Shown here: positions 10,435 through 23,700 of the stretch, one piece after another
How the letters are laid out: the number at the start of each line of letters is the position of its first letter
Numbering within the stretch: the first letter of the stretch is position 1
Assembly (NCBI GenBank): GCA_021464525.1
Contig: JADRCO010000228.1
Location: 1 to 42,013, forward strand
DNA from: Rhizophagus sp. LPA8_4_AMF
Lineage: Eukaryota; Glomeromycota; Glomeromycetes; Glomerales; Glomeraceae
Length of the DNA: 42,013 nucleotides
Direction of reading: 5' to 3'
Program-made: the position numbers and the translations under genes
The notes under the pieces: generated by a model
What the model was told of the DNA's origin: nothing
Seen by the model: the letters and a program-made list of their open reading frames with translations, nothing else
The model's database searches: none

Positions 10435-11269
10435 GATATAACGATCCAAAGTTGTCCAACTGGAGGTTTGTTATACCGAGGGTTATTAAAGTGTAATTTT
10501 AATTAATTAATCTTGAAAAAGACGAAAAGTGTCTACAACCGTACGAACGAAAAGTACAAACAAAATTTTTTAAGAAAATCATTGCTCGTATCGAAATTTC
10601 TATTATGATTCCCTTAAATAGTAAAAAAGGATATATAATATATATATATAACCCTTTTTATTTATTTACATGAAAGTTTAACAAAAGTACGACACTAACG
10701 CCAATATTCATTAAATTTATTACTCATGTTCATAATAAAAAAAAAGTGAAATTTTAGATCTTTAAATTTTCTAAGAAAAAAAATCTTATCTTCGTTTCAC
10801 ATAAAATTTGTAATTTTCTAATTGTTTTACAAATGAACAATACTAATTTTAATCATAGGAATTAAATAATGTGAATAATCCCATATTTGGATTACGGTTT
10901 TAATTATCGAATCATATATACAGAACAGTTTAAATGAATTGATTTTTTTTTTTTTTTTAAATTAACTAAAAATTGATATATAAAACAAAAAAAAGGAAAT
11001 TTCAAGTTGAAAGGGGCTGTGTGATCATCCTATCGAATAATAAATAATAAATAAATAAAGTTTTCGAATGGTCATTTATTTACCGATTTTCAGGGTCAAA
11101 TCCTATCTAATGGATCACGCACGATAAATAACAACTGAGTAAATGAAATTTAAATAACTAAATAAAGTTAAATATAAATATTGTAAGGTTTAAAACGTAT
11201 ACGAAACATACACGTTACACATACTTCTGTTTATCAAACAGGATACCGGAATATTGTCAAAGAGGAGAA

Positions 11270-11380
11270 TAGTGTATTTGAGGTCATAGGAAATATTATT
11301 GGACGTAAGAGAAATTGTAGTGTTATTATTTGAAGAACCATATTTGCTCGTAATATCATTAGAAATAAGTACTTGCATTT
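11270..11380 (-). pseudogene. Degenerate fragment of the Asn-rich gene family
   Basis: The minus strand encodes YGSSNNNTTISLTSNNISYD, closely matching SSNNTTISPLQPTSNNI in the gene at 29419-29940. At DNA level the two stretches align with a small gap (ATTGGACGT, then AAATNGTAGTGTTATT). The conserved C-terminal block is missing. On the 5' side it runs into the 22-bp minisatellite. Confidence 0.45.
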
Positions 11381-11390
11381 GCGGAAAACT

Positions 11391-11522
11391 CCCTTTTGCT
11401 AACCCTAAGCCTCCCTTTTGCTAGCCCTAAGCCTCCCTTTTGCTAGCCCTAAGCCTCCCTTTTGCTAACCCTAAGCCTCCCTTTTGCTAACCCTAAGCCT
11501 CCCTTTTGCTAACCCTAAGCCA
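11391..11522. repeat. 22-bp minisatellite, 6 copies, with telomere-like core
   Basis: Six head-to-tail units of CCCTTTTGCTAACCCTAAGC plus CT. Copies 2 and 3 differ from the others only by TAG for TAA at one place; the last unit ends in CA. Each unit contains AACCCTAA or AGCCCTAA, i.e. TTAGGGTT on the other strand, resembling the fungal telomere repeat. Confidence 0.95.
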
Positions 11523-11990
11523 TATTTCATCAGGAAAAACATTATTATGGTTGCAAACAGGCTTGCAGTTGAAGAATATTCCATCTAGATATCAGCGGGT
11601 AATTATTAGAATAACTATTATATTTTATTAATAAATCCAGTAAATAGTTACAACTAAGAATAAGTGCCTTCTCGGGACTTCTTGGGACTGGGAATCCGAC
11701 GGATCCGTGAATCCGTGAAAGTAATGTTATATCTATGGTTTGTGACGTAATGATATTAAATTTGAATTCATAAATTTTTAAACGATTAACGATAATCGAT
11801 GCCAACTTACGTTGATAGTCAGTAGCAAGTACTAATAAATTCTGTTGAAAACGTACGCGTATGACGCTGTCACGCATTGACGCATATGATGCATAAAGAT
11901 TTTTTTCATTTAAATTTTTTTTTTTTTTACAACTTTTTAAAAGATTCCTATTTATCTAGTGGTTTATTTAAGTAATTATAAATTATAATT

Positions 11991-12095
11991 GTATTAACGA
12001 ATTCATTTAAAATATACAATGTATTAGCGAATTCTTTTCTAAAATAAATATATTAACGAATTCATTTCTAAAATAAATGTATTAACGAATTCACG
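11991..12095. repeat. Tandem repeat, about 30-bp unit, about 3.5 copies
   Basis: Units of the form GTATTAACGAATTCATTTCT plus AAAATAAAT recur with small changes, each carrying an EcoRI-type GAATTC. Confidence 0.8.
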
Positions 12096-12268
12096 CTTTA
12101 ATTGAAACAACTTGGCACAACTTTAAATAATTTATTTTCATTAAAAGATTTTATAAGAAAAATTTTTTATTATAAATACATATTTTAGTATGAGTGTAGT
12201 AATTAAAATTAAATAAAAAAAAAACTATTATTAAAAAGGACGACCCTAAAAAATAACCTTTCAAATTT

Positions 12269-12271
<3 letters not shown>

Positions 12272-12321
<50 letters not shown>
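12272..12321. repeat. Poly(T) tract, 50 bases
   Basis: An unbroken T run. On the minus strand it is a poly(A) tract about 215 bases past the stop codon of the secreted-protein gene. Confidence 0.95.
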
Positions 12322-12323
<2 letters not shown>

Positions 12324-12536
12324 TTATATCTTCATTTCATCTCTAACTTATTTTATAATAAATATACATTATTTTTTTTTTTCATTATAAGAAAAAAAGA
12401 AAAAAAAAAGCCCCAATGTTTATATATTCAAAAGAATTCGAAAAGGAAGAAAGAATTTTAAGCCACGTGAAAGAATTAAAGGTGACGAAAAACTTGGACC
12501 TTATTTTTTGAAAATTATTTTAAAATTTGTAAACTA

Positions 12537-13259
12537 TTATTTTTCAACGGTGAATCTTACACAATCATCTTGAGCGCCTATGAGAAAAAAAAATTTTTTA
12601 GAAAATTTTATTAGTTTCGTCGCGATACATTATTAATTTCATGATTTACAGAAAATTTTATAATTACCTCTTTGAGCAACAGGCATTAAAACAGGTTGAT
12701 GAGCAAATGAAGAAACTACGGTGCAACAACGATAATTACCAGCTGGTAAACCTTTTTCAACTAGTGCGGTTAATTCACCATTTCCGTCTGCTGGATCATT
12801 TAAGCCTTTGAAGAAAGCGAAGATTTCGGGATTAAGAGGTTCATTTTCATCTTCAATTTTTTGAACTGTTACGTGAGAATGGCCTTGAATAATTCCATCT
12901 TTATTAAGAGTTTGTGGGAAGAGATAATATTCTGTTACAGGATCATCGAAAAAGCCAGCTTCTAAGTTAGTAGTTTTGGTTCTAATAGTGAATGGTGTGT
13001 TCTCTTTAATCACTTCATTATTCTTTGGAAAACGGATTACAGTCGAAATCATCAGTTTCTTGCTTGGAATTTCTCCCATAACTGTGGTTACGCATGAACC
13101 TTCAGGATTTTGAGTTCCATTAAATAGGTCTTTCTTGGAATTATTACAAACATTATTTCCACTTCTTGGATCTGTAGCTCCTCCTGCAGCGAATACTACT
13201 GCAAAGATATAAGCGGCCAAAATTGCCGAAATGATAAGTGACTTTCTTAAGAGACTCAT
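12537..13259 (-). CDS. Small secreted fungal protein (GHSH / FFKGLND family)
   Basis: Two exons, 13259-12668 and 12577-12537, give 210 aa. The 90-bp intron begins GTAATT, has a CTAAT branch-like site and ends TTTCTCATAG. Without splicing the frame ends wrongly (NYKIFCKS); spliced, it ends VAQRGAQDDCVRFTVEK, the ending I recall for this family in other fungi. Residues 1-25 are a signal peptide (hydrophobic core SAILAAYIFAVVFAA). The mature part has sequons (NNS, NGT), a GHSH motif, FFKGLNDPADGNGEL and GLPAGNYRCC. Some relatives are mislabelled ribosomal protein S17; there is no such similarity here. It is probably exported to the wall or medium; the molecular function is unknown. Confidence 0.93.
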
Positions 13260-13365
13260 TTTTTTTTATTAAATTAAAAATTATTTATAAAAAAATAAAT
13301 AAAATTATATTCTTAAATATTTTTAATGTAGTGAAAAAATAATTTAAATAATTTGAAAGGAACTA

Positions 13366-13386
13366 TTTTTTTTTTTTTTTTTTTTT

Positions 13387-13417
<31 letters not shown>
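13366..13417. repeat. Poly(T) tract, about 52 bases with one G
   Basis: T run interrupted once by G at 13387, about 100 bp upstream of the secreted-protein gene. The following 120 bp are T/A runs with three GTCGTT motifs. Confidence 0.9.
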
Positions 13418-13418
<1 letters not shown>

Positions 13419-13619
13419 TCGTTGAATAAATTTTTTTTTGTTTTTTGGTCGTTAATTCAAAAAATAAAAAAATATTTTTTTTTTAGTCGTTGGTACAAAA
13501 AAAAATATTCTTTTTTTTTTTCAAAAAGAGTCAGTCAAGATTCCAGCATTTTTATATCTTTGAAAGGACCAAAAGACAAAATGATTTTTTTTTTATTATA
13601 CTAAAATAAATTTCGAAGA

Positions 13620-16600
13620 CTATAAAAAATATATCTATATATAGGACAATTTAACCATAAGTAGAAAGTTAAAAATATTTTAATTATAAATTATATATAA
13701 ACTAGGATACCGGAAACGATAAAGCCCGTCGCAATCATAACGTAAGTTTAGGCCACGAGAATTTTGTTATATTTTAAGAAATCGATCGGCTTAATTTCTC
13801 ATTATAATAAAAAAATCATTCGTTATACAAAAGTACAAATGAAATAAAAGATTCGTATAAAGTACAACAAGGGACAAGAAAATGGTAACAAGAAGGTGGT
13901 ACAATAAGGATTATATTATCTAAAAAGGAAATAGTACGTGCAGCAGGGGTGTGATGGATAGAAAAGTACACTCAATACCCGTGGATAGTCCGGACAATAA
14001 AAAATATATATTTTTATATATAAATTATTATTTTATATTTTAAAACATTCTTACGTATGAAAAAGTAATATAAACAACGGAGAACTTAATAGGGTTTGAT
14101 TGAATTTTGAATGAGCGATTTTTGACCATTAATAAATGTTTCATGTATGTAATGAACGTATCACAAAAAAAAAAAAATGACAAACATGGTTAAAACATAC
14201 AACAAATATAAATAAAAATTAATTAGTTAAACGCCAATGTAAACATCAAAGCAGGAGACGGAACAAGATAATTGGAGGTACAAAAATAAACTTCAAAAAA
14301 AACGTATTATATATATAACGTATATGAAATTTTACTGCGGATTAACTAAGATTAGATGACAGGGACTTTTTTTGTGTTCAGGGTTCTTACGATATTTGTA
14401 CAATAAACCAAATATATACATTTTTTTTTTTAAAATGAATTTTTCCATTAAAAGTAAGTAGTGAGGGATTTTTTGTTTGAAAAATTTTCATATTATTATC
14501 GGAAAATCATTCATTTGTTTTACAAAATCAATTTTCAAACCATAAAATAATTATTAAATATTCCCGGAATACGATCCGCGATGGCTTCACATAATTGTTA
14601 TTGTTATTATCTGTTATTATTATTCACAAATTGTTTATTACATCCGATATCATGTAGCATATTCCACTCTTTTTGTTTTCTGTACACAATATATTTTTGA
14701 ATATTTTACCAAAATCATAATTCCCGCCATTCAACTATAAAAAAGAGCTACCAAATAATAATTATAATAGGGAGGAAGAAAAGGAGAAGGAATCTAATCA
14801 AGTAAATAGAACCACGTAATTAGTAACTGGTAAAGATATGCAGATGATTGAATGCTTCGTTTCTAAATAATTTTTATAATTATTTATCGAAAGAAAAAAT
14901 GTTTTTATATAAAAAATTTATTAATAAAATGAGATAAAATATATAATACCATTGTTTTAAAAAAAAATTAAAATACATCAAAGATAAAAATAAATTTTAT
15001 TTCCAGAAAATTCTTACAGGAATAGAATATCATTCATGCATGTCAATTATCCACATTTGACGAAATAGAACACAAAATGGAGATTTTTCTAATAGGAAAA
15101 ATGCCGCATAAAAAAATACCGCACAATAAAGGTATCGTACAAAAAATTAATTATGCTTGGCATTTTTTTTTTTTTTTGTTAAAAATGGGGAATAAAAATA
15201 AACAAACAATAGCACAGCAGTTTAATAAGGAGAAGCAATGCGGCGCAATTATTTTATTTCTAATTTAGCTATGCCACTTCATTAAAATAAGATATTAATT
15301 ATCTTATGTAATTTAAATGATAAATAATAAATAAGGTCATTCGATTCAAGTTAATATAAAAGTTAATGTCATAATGAGAGGATCGGAGAAAAGAATCAAG
15401 GAATTAAATTACATCATCGTTATTTTTAAAATGATGAGGAATCAACATTCTAATTTTAACATCGGATGTACAACCCAAATGAATTTTTTTTTTATTGTTA
15501 ATTACTTTATTCGCATAAGCATATAAATATATGAGTATAATGGGGTCTGTTATCTCATGTTCTTAACGAAGTTGACAGACATAGTGCATGTATATGCATA
15601 TAGTGACGAATTTTTGCCTATCATACAGAATTTTTTACAGTGTAATATAAGGGATAAAAGTAACAAATTTCAAATTTTAAAAGCTAATTTCCTTTTCTTT
15701 GAATAATAAATAACAATACATTGTTTCAATCCATCATAATATTTTTTATTGATAAGAATTTCCGGTTATTAACAAGTAAGTAAAGAAGAGTAACAAAGTA
15801 CGAAAAGAGTAACAAAAAGATATGATAACCTGTGTATTGTTACAATATGCGTGATAACGCCAATGCAACCGCAATCAATTCATATAATAATGTTATTTAG
15901 ATGCTAAAAATCGCTCTTAAAAATTCTGATGCACAAAATATTTTAAATCTATCTTTTTGATATTTATCATGATATTTATCTATTTTTAGTAATTTTTTTT
16001 TAGGCACGTTTTCTTTTAAAATTTGAGCAATAATTTTGAAACAATATTTAACAGTTCCAACAATAGGTTGATTAACCATATATGTAAAACAGCTTTATTC
16101 ATTTTTTTAGAAATTTGGCGAATAAAAAATGACCGACTAAAAAAAAAATTCATTATTTTAATAATGAAAATAAAAAAGGAAAAATTTAACCTAATTTTGT
16201 AAAAAGAAAAAGAAAAAAAGAAAAAAAGATGATTTTTGTTTATTAACAACAATGAAAATAGAAATATCTCGCATAAAAAAAAAAAAAATTTTTATAAGCG
16301 TGTATTGACTCAATAAAGAAAAGCTCATAAAATCCATTCATTTACCATTTTTTATTATTTGTTAATCTTTCTGATTTAATATAAATAAATAAACAAATGA
16401 CGTTCAATTTAAAATTAAAAATTAATATCTATATAATTTTGTATAAAATTACCATAAAAACTACGATAAATGCAACGGAAGCTTCAACTTATTTATGGAT
16501 TATGGACCGAAGCCATACTAATTAGATAATTTAAGTTGTATGTGCAGTAAAGAAAAATCTTTTTAATAGAAATTAGAATGAAATCTCCATATGTTTCAAA

Positions 16601-17340
16601 GGCGCATCAAAACATCTACAATTATTTAATATTTTTTGTCTATATATAGTAAAAGGATATTTTTATACGAATCATAATGAATTTACCTAAATTATTATTA
16701 TTCTAGAGAAATGTTTCATAATTTCCCATGGATAATTTGCGGCTATAAAAAGTATTATTTTTGTAGTTAAAAATACTAGGTACAACGGAACACACGAAAA
16801 ATACGTGGTACAATTTGCATATTTTGAAGAATAAAAGACAATGTAAATTTAATTAATGTAAGTGAACAAGCAGTGACATATTATAATATACTGTACTCCG
16901 CATTTTATTTTACGTCATAAGGATATTAAGTTCTATAATGATTTTTCCATTAGTTATGCAATATTGCTCCATGTGTAATATTATAGTATGATTTGGATTA
17001 TGCTATCTTTCTATACTTCAAAACCACCATAGGTATTCTTTCATTATATGTAATGGTATAATTTACACATATTACAATATGTACCGTTCCAACCAAATAT
17101 TTTCTCTTATAAAATATTTTTTAAATGATTCACTTCACTCGCACCCAAAATTACTTACATTCTGCTGTATATGACCGATCGCTCTCGTTTTAATGCTACT
17201 ACTAGAGAATGAACAGGAAATTTAAATTTGTTACACAATTTATGAAATTTATTTACTATATACTTGTTGCGATGACAGATTATTGTACATTGTAAACCAA
17301 ACTAAGTAAATTAATCATTAAAAAATAAAAAAAGACATAA
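13620..17340. other. Gene-poor region
   Basis: There are several short frames (e.g. 15077-15268 plus, 15897-16252 minus), but they are K, N, F and I-rich and lack splice or promoter context. No structural RNA, CRISPR-like array or coding relic could be supported. Confidence 0.5.
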
Positions 17341-17342
17341 TA

Positions 17343-17532
17343 GACCTGCTCATTTCCGGTCGGTTGCATGTTTCGGTCATAAACAAATAAACCGTTCTAA
17401 TTAGTGAAACATGTTCGACATAAAAAGTCAAAATTTTATGGGGTCAAAATATCGGATATTTCATGTTTACACAAAAAAATCAGATAAATCAAACCTTGAC
17501 CAAAAATGCAATCAACCGGAAATGAATAGGGC
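17343..17532. mobile_element. 190-bp MITE with TA target duplication
   Basis: The left end GACCTGCTCATTTCCGGTCG (17343 on) matches the inverse of the right end (GCCCTATTCATTTCCGGTTG, read on the minus strand). The inverted repeats are about 27 bp with 5 mismatches, flanked by TA at 17341-17342 and 17533-17534. This is Tc1/mariner-like by target site; no transposase. Confidence 0.75.
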
Positions 17533-17534
17533 TA

Positions 17535-20500
17535 AATATGATCATAATACGATCAAAGTATGAAGATATGAAGACAGAAAATTTTTTATTATTTCAATCT
17601 ATTTTATTTTATATTTCTTTCTCACATTAATTTTCGTTATTATTTTTATATCTTTATATTCTTATAATTTGCGTTATTATTCTTTATATTCTTTACTAAC
17701 CGGTAAAAAAAAAACTATAAAATGTATTAAAGTTTATTTGTAAAGTTTAAGAAATCCCAAATTTTTTTTATAATTTAGTATTTGTTAGATTTTTTATTAA
17801 TTAGATAATTGCAATAGTAAAATTAAAGACTGGGTGTACTCCGTGACCACAGTTTGCGATTGATGCACGAGAAACGCTATATTATTGTTTTTGTTATCCT
17901 TATATATATATATATATATTAATACTGTATACTGGTCCTTATTAGACTTTTTTGTAGAATAAGTAAGCTATGGCCATACTATACAAATACTTATATATAT
18001 GTATGTCACAGTGTGAATGCCTTCACTTATTTTATTTTCTTAGTCGTAAATTATTTTCTTGTTAGATTGGTTCTTTATTAATTATTGTAGTCGTAAAAAG
18101 TCGTATACTAAGGATACGGTATATCTCTTTCTAACTTTATAATTCGAAATGGAATTAACGCGTCCATTCTAAACTATCATCTTGTTGGTTCAAGTTAAAA
18201 ATATTTTCTACAATTAGTTTTAGAAAAAAAATTAATGTCCTGAAGGAGGATGCGTATAAAGGTATACTTACAGCAAACTATTTTAAATGCTTAACAATGA
18301 TCATAATGCTGACTTCTCTCCGTCAATTTGATGATTTTACTGATAATTAAAGTCATTACAATACCGTGAATTAGTACTTTTTTTTATAGTTTCAACAAAT
18401 TATCTATGGGTTTTGAAAACGCGACAAAATTTCAAATTATTATTTCTTGCTGTAAATAAGTTTTGTTGAAAATAAATTTTATCATATGATCAGACATTAT
18501 ATTATTATGGTGTCACAGTCACATAGAATAAAGACTTCATACTACAGTATTTATGATTTTCATAACAGAGACACTATATTGTTAGAACTAGGCGGAACTA
18601 TGTCAACTAGTCAAGTTTCCCTAGAGCTGAATCATCCGGAAACAAACCCGCAGCATATTAGTGATACTTATATCATTTATATTTTAAAAAATTAGGACGA
18701 TTATTAAAAGATACTTATCAAAGTAAATTAATTTTATACTTATTTTTAATTTTTCTTTTTTCTTAAAAAAAATACTTTATATTGTTAAAAAGATTAGATC
18801 ACAAGAATTGTATAATTAATGTTATAAAATGGGAATACATTCAAGTTATGCTAGCAACAGCCTGCTGCTTCGCACAGAGATCAACGAACTTATACCATTT
18901 AGTAGGCACGAATAATATCCTTAAGATAAACTGTAGCATGAACAAAGTAAAGACCGGTCAACTATTGGTTGGAATATTATATTAACTTTTTAATTATTTA
19001 AATAATTAACTTTAATATTAGATTTTATCAATAATTTTAATGATAAATTATGATATCATCAATAGCATTTATGATACGAATTTAAATATCCAATGATCAA
19101 CTAAAAATCGGGATATATCTAATATTTTATCATAACATTACATAATTCTACCGTAATAATTTTGACGGAGACATGATACAGTTGCTACACGTTATACACG
19201 TTACGTAATCACGAAGAAACAGATCAGCTGCTGGTATACTAAATAATTCAAATTAATTTATACAGGATAATCAAAATATAATTAAAAAAAATTTTTTTTT
19301 AATTACAATAATTACAGTATATAAAATTTCAAAAAAAAATTTCGTGACGAGTCAATTTAAACTAAACAAGAAAACTTTGAAATCCAATAATATTCAGATC
19401 TTTTATTTTATAACTTGCTAAAAACAAATAGATATTCATTATTACACTATACAGTAATTAATATGGACATTATTTATTATAAACATTTAATGTTATATTG
19501 CTTTTTTATCTCGTCGAAATGTGTAATGACGCAATGTCTAACCTCACAAACAAATCTGTGCGACAGTAATTTTCTCATTTGTGAATAGCCTATAAAAAAT
19601 TTTTCACGTAAAATCTACGCCAGATAATCTTAATTCCTAGATTGGCAAGCGTTATCAATTTGATTTTTTTATAAATACCTCAATGATTTTACTTTCCAAA
19701 ATTTTCTTTACGGTGGTTAACTGCCAAAATATTTGATTACACTGCGCCACAAACTGACAAACGAAGTACACTATATAGAAGTAAAAACATCGATTAAGTT
19801 TATTGCATTTATCAGGGGTTGTATCACATTGAGAAGTGGGATAATAAGTTTAACTGGGAATATACAGTATTGTTTAATAATGACGAGTTAAAGAATTAGT
19901 GCTTATCGTGTTTATTTTCAAAGAATTAATTGAAGGGTTTGAAAAACAAAAATTTTTAAAATCAATTATGACTACGTTACAGGAATTACTAAACGAAAAT
20001 TATTTATAATTATTTATTTATGTAACTAATTCTATAAAAAAGAAACCTTATATAACAATTGTTTTAATGATCAATAAAATTTCATTTATAAAATTTCGGC
20101 TCTAAATTTTCTCAGAATTTACGAAAACTAATAATCAATTTTATCTTTGTTTGAACGTGTTGTGGGTATGGGAAATTTATATACTAACTTCTTTTTTTAA
20201 AATTTATTGATATCCAATTTTATTTAAAGTCTATAATTCGAAGCAGTAACACCTTTTATATATATTTACGACTTTCACGTAAAGAAAAAGAAATCTTAAA
20301 GAGTCGTCGCTCCAAAATGATTAATAATTATCATCATTCGTATCCATATATAGATACTGATTTGGAGTAATCTAGAAGGCGATTACCGTGATCGTGTCAT
20401 TTGATGAACTACGTCCACCAATAAAATTTTCTTAAGTGAATCCGAACGAAGGTTTAGTGTTGAGGGAAAAATTCACAAATTTATAATACAGCATCATGAA

Positions 20501-20718
20501 ATTGACATTTCTATTTTGTTCTAATATCAATCTAATTATTAATTAATTATTAATTTTTTAATTTTTTCAAGAAAAATTATGTTATAACTTTAAGGATGTT
20601 AAATGTAATAATTATTATTTAGCAATTTATTTTATTTATTTAATATCTTCTTTTCAATAAGAAATTATTACCATATCGACGTTGACTCTTCAATTCAATA
20701 AGAAAGTAATTTTCTATA
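17535..20718. other. Gene-poor region
   Basis: It contains a (TA)n run near 17902-17920 and two start-poor frames around 18486-18985 that look weakly coding on both strands. Nothing could be confirmed. The last 120 bp are the likely 3' UTR of the ankyrin gene, with AAATAAAATAAA on the minus strand near 20630. Confidence 0.5.
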
Positions 20719-23700
20719 TTAATACCATGATGACTTTGACTGATACTTGAATATTGAAGCAAAACTTCCAGGATAAGTAACTTTTTCTTTCGATCCAATT
20801 TTTTTACCTAATCCATGAGAAATTTTTTCGATTAATTTATATGTCATATCATTAACCTTATTAAATTCAGCAAGTACTCTTTTCGATGATGGATTTCCTC
20901 CATTTCTAGGTAAATAAAATGGTACCATGAGGTTAAAAGCTTTAATCGCGCACTTTTCCATAGTTTGATCTATTTTTGGACAAAACGGTGAATCAAATAA
21001 AATTGATGATAATTCATTCAAAAACATTTGCATGGCTATATCTGTAGGGGTTTGTCCAAATGAATTTTCGTGAAATAAGGAACCAAACTTCTCATCATCC
21101 TTAACTGTAATCTTAGATTCTAATTCAATCAATTTTTTTGAAATATTCCAAAGACCTTCTCTAAGAGATAAATGAAGATATCGATTGTTCTCAAAATCAT
21201 GGGTGAATAAATTCGCAGTAGAAACATGTTGTAAAAGATATTCAGTTAGTTCGATGTTGGAATTTAGAATCGAGATTGATATTGGTGTGTGATTGAATGA
21301 TTTACTACGTTTTCCCAACATTCCCTGATAAGTTTCTGGTTGCAATAACTCATGTAATAAATCCATTAATTTAACATCGTTTTTATTTCTATAATAATAA
21401 AAAGTTAATATTTTTAAACAATTAACTAAAAAAAGAAAAAAATATAAAGATATGAATATTTATACGTACGCAGCATAATGAGCTAGAGACCAACCATTTC
21501 TATCTACTATTTCGGGATTTGCTCCAACTTCTAATAATGTTCTAACGCATTTATTGTGACCATGGTAAGCAGCCAAAAGTAAAGCAGTGACTTGTTCGCG
21601 TTCGGATCTCATATCTAAGATTTCTTCAATTGTTAATTGTTGTTCCTTATTATCTTCTGATTGTTCATTAATTTTTTTCTCTTTATATAATTTAACTAGT
21701 TCCTCAATTGCATAGTGATTATTTCCTTCTACAGCCCAATGAAATGGTGTTTCATTTTTTCTAAATAATTCGTAAGTAAATAATTTTCTTCCAACATTTT
21801 GAATATCTTCAATTGTATTCAAAATCGTTACTCTTAAATCTTTAGAGTTGTTATTAATGTATTTTTGTGCAAACATTTTCAATGCTTTTATTGGCCTCTC
21901 AGAGAAAAAGTATCGTATACTTGTTATATTTCCATAACACGCAGCGTAAAATATGTAAGAGGGTTTTACAGACTTATTAGAAAAATCAGTATTATAACGA
22001 GTCATCCAAGATTTTTTCTTAGAACCATTCACATCTAAACCTTGATAGTATCTTAATGAAAAATAAAAATAAATTAATTATCATTCCATTCATGTATAAG
22101 GTTATAAAATAAAAATTTACTTTGGTATCTTGAACATAGGAATTTCTTCTTCAGGATCTTTAATATCGAAGATAGAAAAATCGTTCCCCCCTGCAGCATA
22201 TCTATAAACAAAGGAAAATAAAATATCATCCTATACTTTTTAAAATTATAATATTTAATTAGACTTACTCAATAAGCAAATCCATCATATCCACATATCC
22301 AAAATAAATAGAATCTATCATCGGATTTCTTTCATTCTGTCCTTGAATTAAATATGTAACTAATCCTCCAGCCTTTTCAAGATTGTTATCTAAATAATTC
22401 CAATCGAAACAAATGGTTGGTTTAAATTGCAACATTATGTTTCTTAAAAAAACCATGCAAACGTATTGAAGAGAATCAATCTCACCTTCAACATATTGAT
22501 ATTTTTCAGCCCAATCCAAAATTTTTTTTACCATTTCTAAATCATTTTTTAAAACAGCTACTTCAAATCCACTTAAGTAATATTTATTTTTACTTATGTT
22601 GTGATCTTCCAAGAATTTTTTAGGTACAACTTCTACATTTACAAAATAGTTTTTATATTGAAGAAATTGAAATACTGAATAACCAGACGTGGGCTTAGTA
22701 TAAGAGAGTTTGAATTTATTGTTTTCATCTTCAAATACATTCATTGAGGCTGATTGTGAAGGTTCTTGGTATGTGTAATTCAAACCATCATCAATTGAAT
22801 CATTTGAGAATTCTATTTATCAATTTAAAGATAAGTTATTATTATTTTTCCTTTATTTTAAAAGAAAGATTCATTTTGCAATATAAATTACCTACCAATA
22901 ATATCGTTATTGTTAATAGCATTAATAGCATTAATACTTTTATTCTGTTCATCCTCTTCTAAATTAATCTTTTTCTTGGGTACATATTGGCTAGAAACAG
23001 TATCTAAAATTCTAACTGCCAATTTATTATGACCACGTAGACAAGCCCACATAAATGGTGTCATTCCAAATTTATCATGAACGGCAAAAACTAAATTTTG
23101 TGCCATTTTTTCAACTTTGGTAATGTCATTAACATAAATAGCTTGAAATAATTCCATATATTCTTGAATTAATTTTGCTGGTACAACATTTTTATAATAT
23201 ATACTATCATCTTCAAGATAAGTGAATTTCATAAGTTCATCAAAATTTATTGGCTCAGAAAAAATGTTTTCAGGTAATGGTAATTCTAGTGTTGAATTTT
23301 GTTTAGATTCTTCATTATTAGATGGCTCTGGTTGTATAGATTCCTGATATACTTTATAAATTTCATCAATTTCTTCCTGCTGCTTGTTTATAGCTTGTTG
23401 TAAAAGAATTTCTTCCTTTAGATAACTTTCTTTTTCTTCAGCTGCTAACACTTCAGCCTTTTCTTCCAGTAATATCTTGATAGCATTTAACTGTTCTTGA
23501 TATTCTTTCATCAATTTTTTTGGCATTTTTAAATTATTTTTCAGTATAACTTCTTTTGAACTTTTAGCGCCATGATTAATAAAATATTCTAAACATTCCT
23601 CGTTATAGTTTAATTTACTAATTTCTAGTTCAATTAATTTTGTGTAATTTTCTTCGAGATTATTTTTACCTTTCTTATCACAACGATTTTGAAATGAATT

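Noticed and set aside
11391..11522. CRISPR-like array
   Set aside because: Units are contiguous without unique spacers; it is a minisatellite in a eukaryotic genome.
11545..11877. 110-codon minus-strand frame
   Set aside because: No domain, splice or promoter support and the composition is unremarkable. It could be real but I cannot support it.
13353..13604. 83-codon plus-strand frame
   Set aside because: Poly-Phe from the T tract; not a gene.
15897..16252. Two overlapping minus-strand frames of 60 and 78 codons
   Set aside because: K, F and I-rich sequence from A/T runs. Part of one (NQPIVGTVKYCFKII) looks protein-like, but no gene structure can be built.
18486..18985. Plus-strand frames of 69 and 67 codons, and an opposing minus-strand 39-codon frame (18841-18957)
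   Set aside because: Both strands look weakly coding over the same bases, so neither can be preferred.
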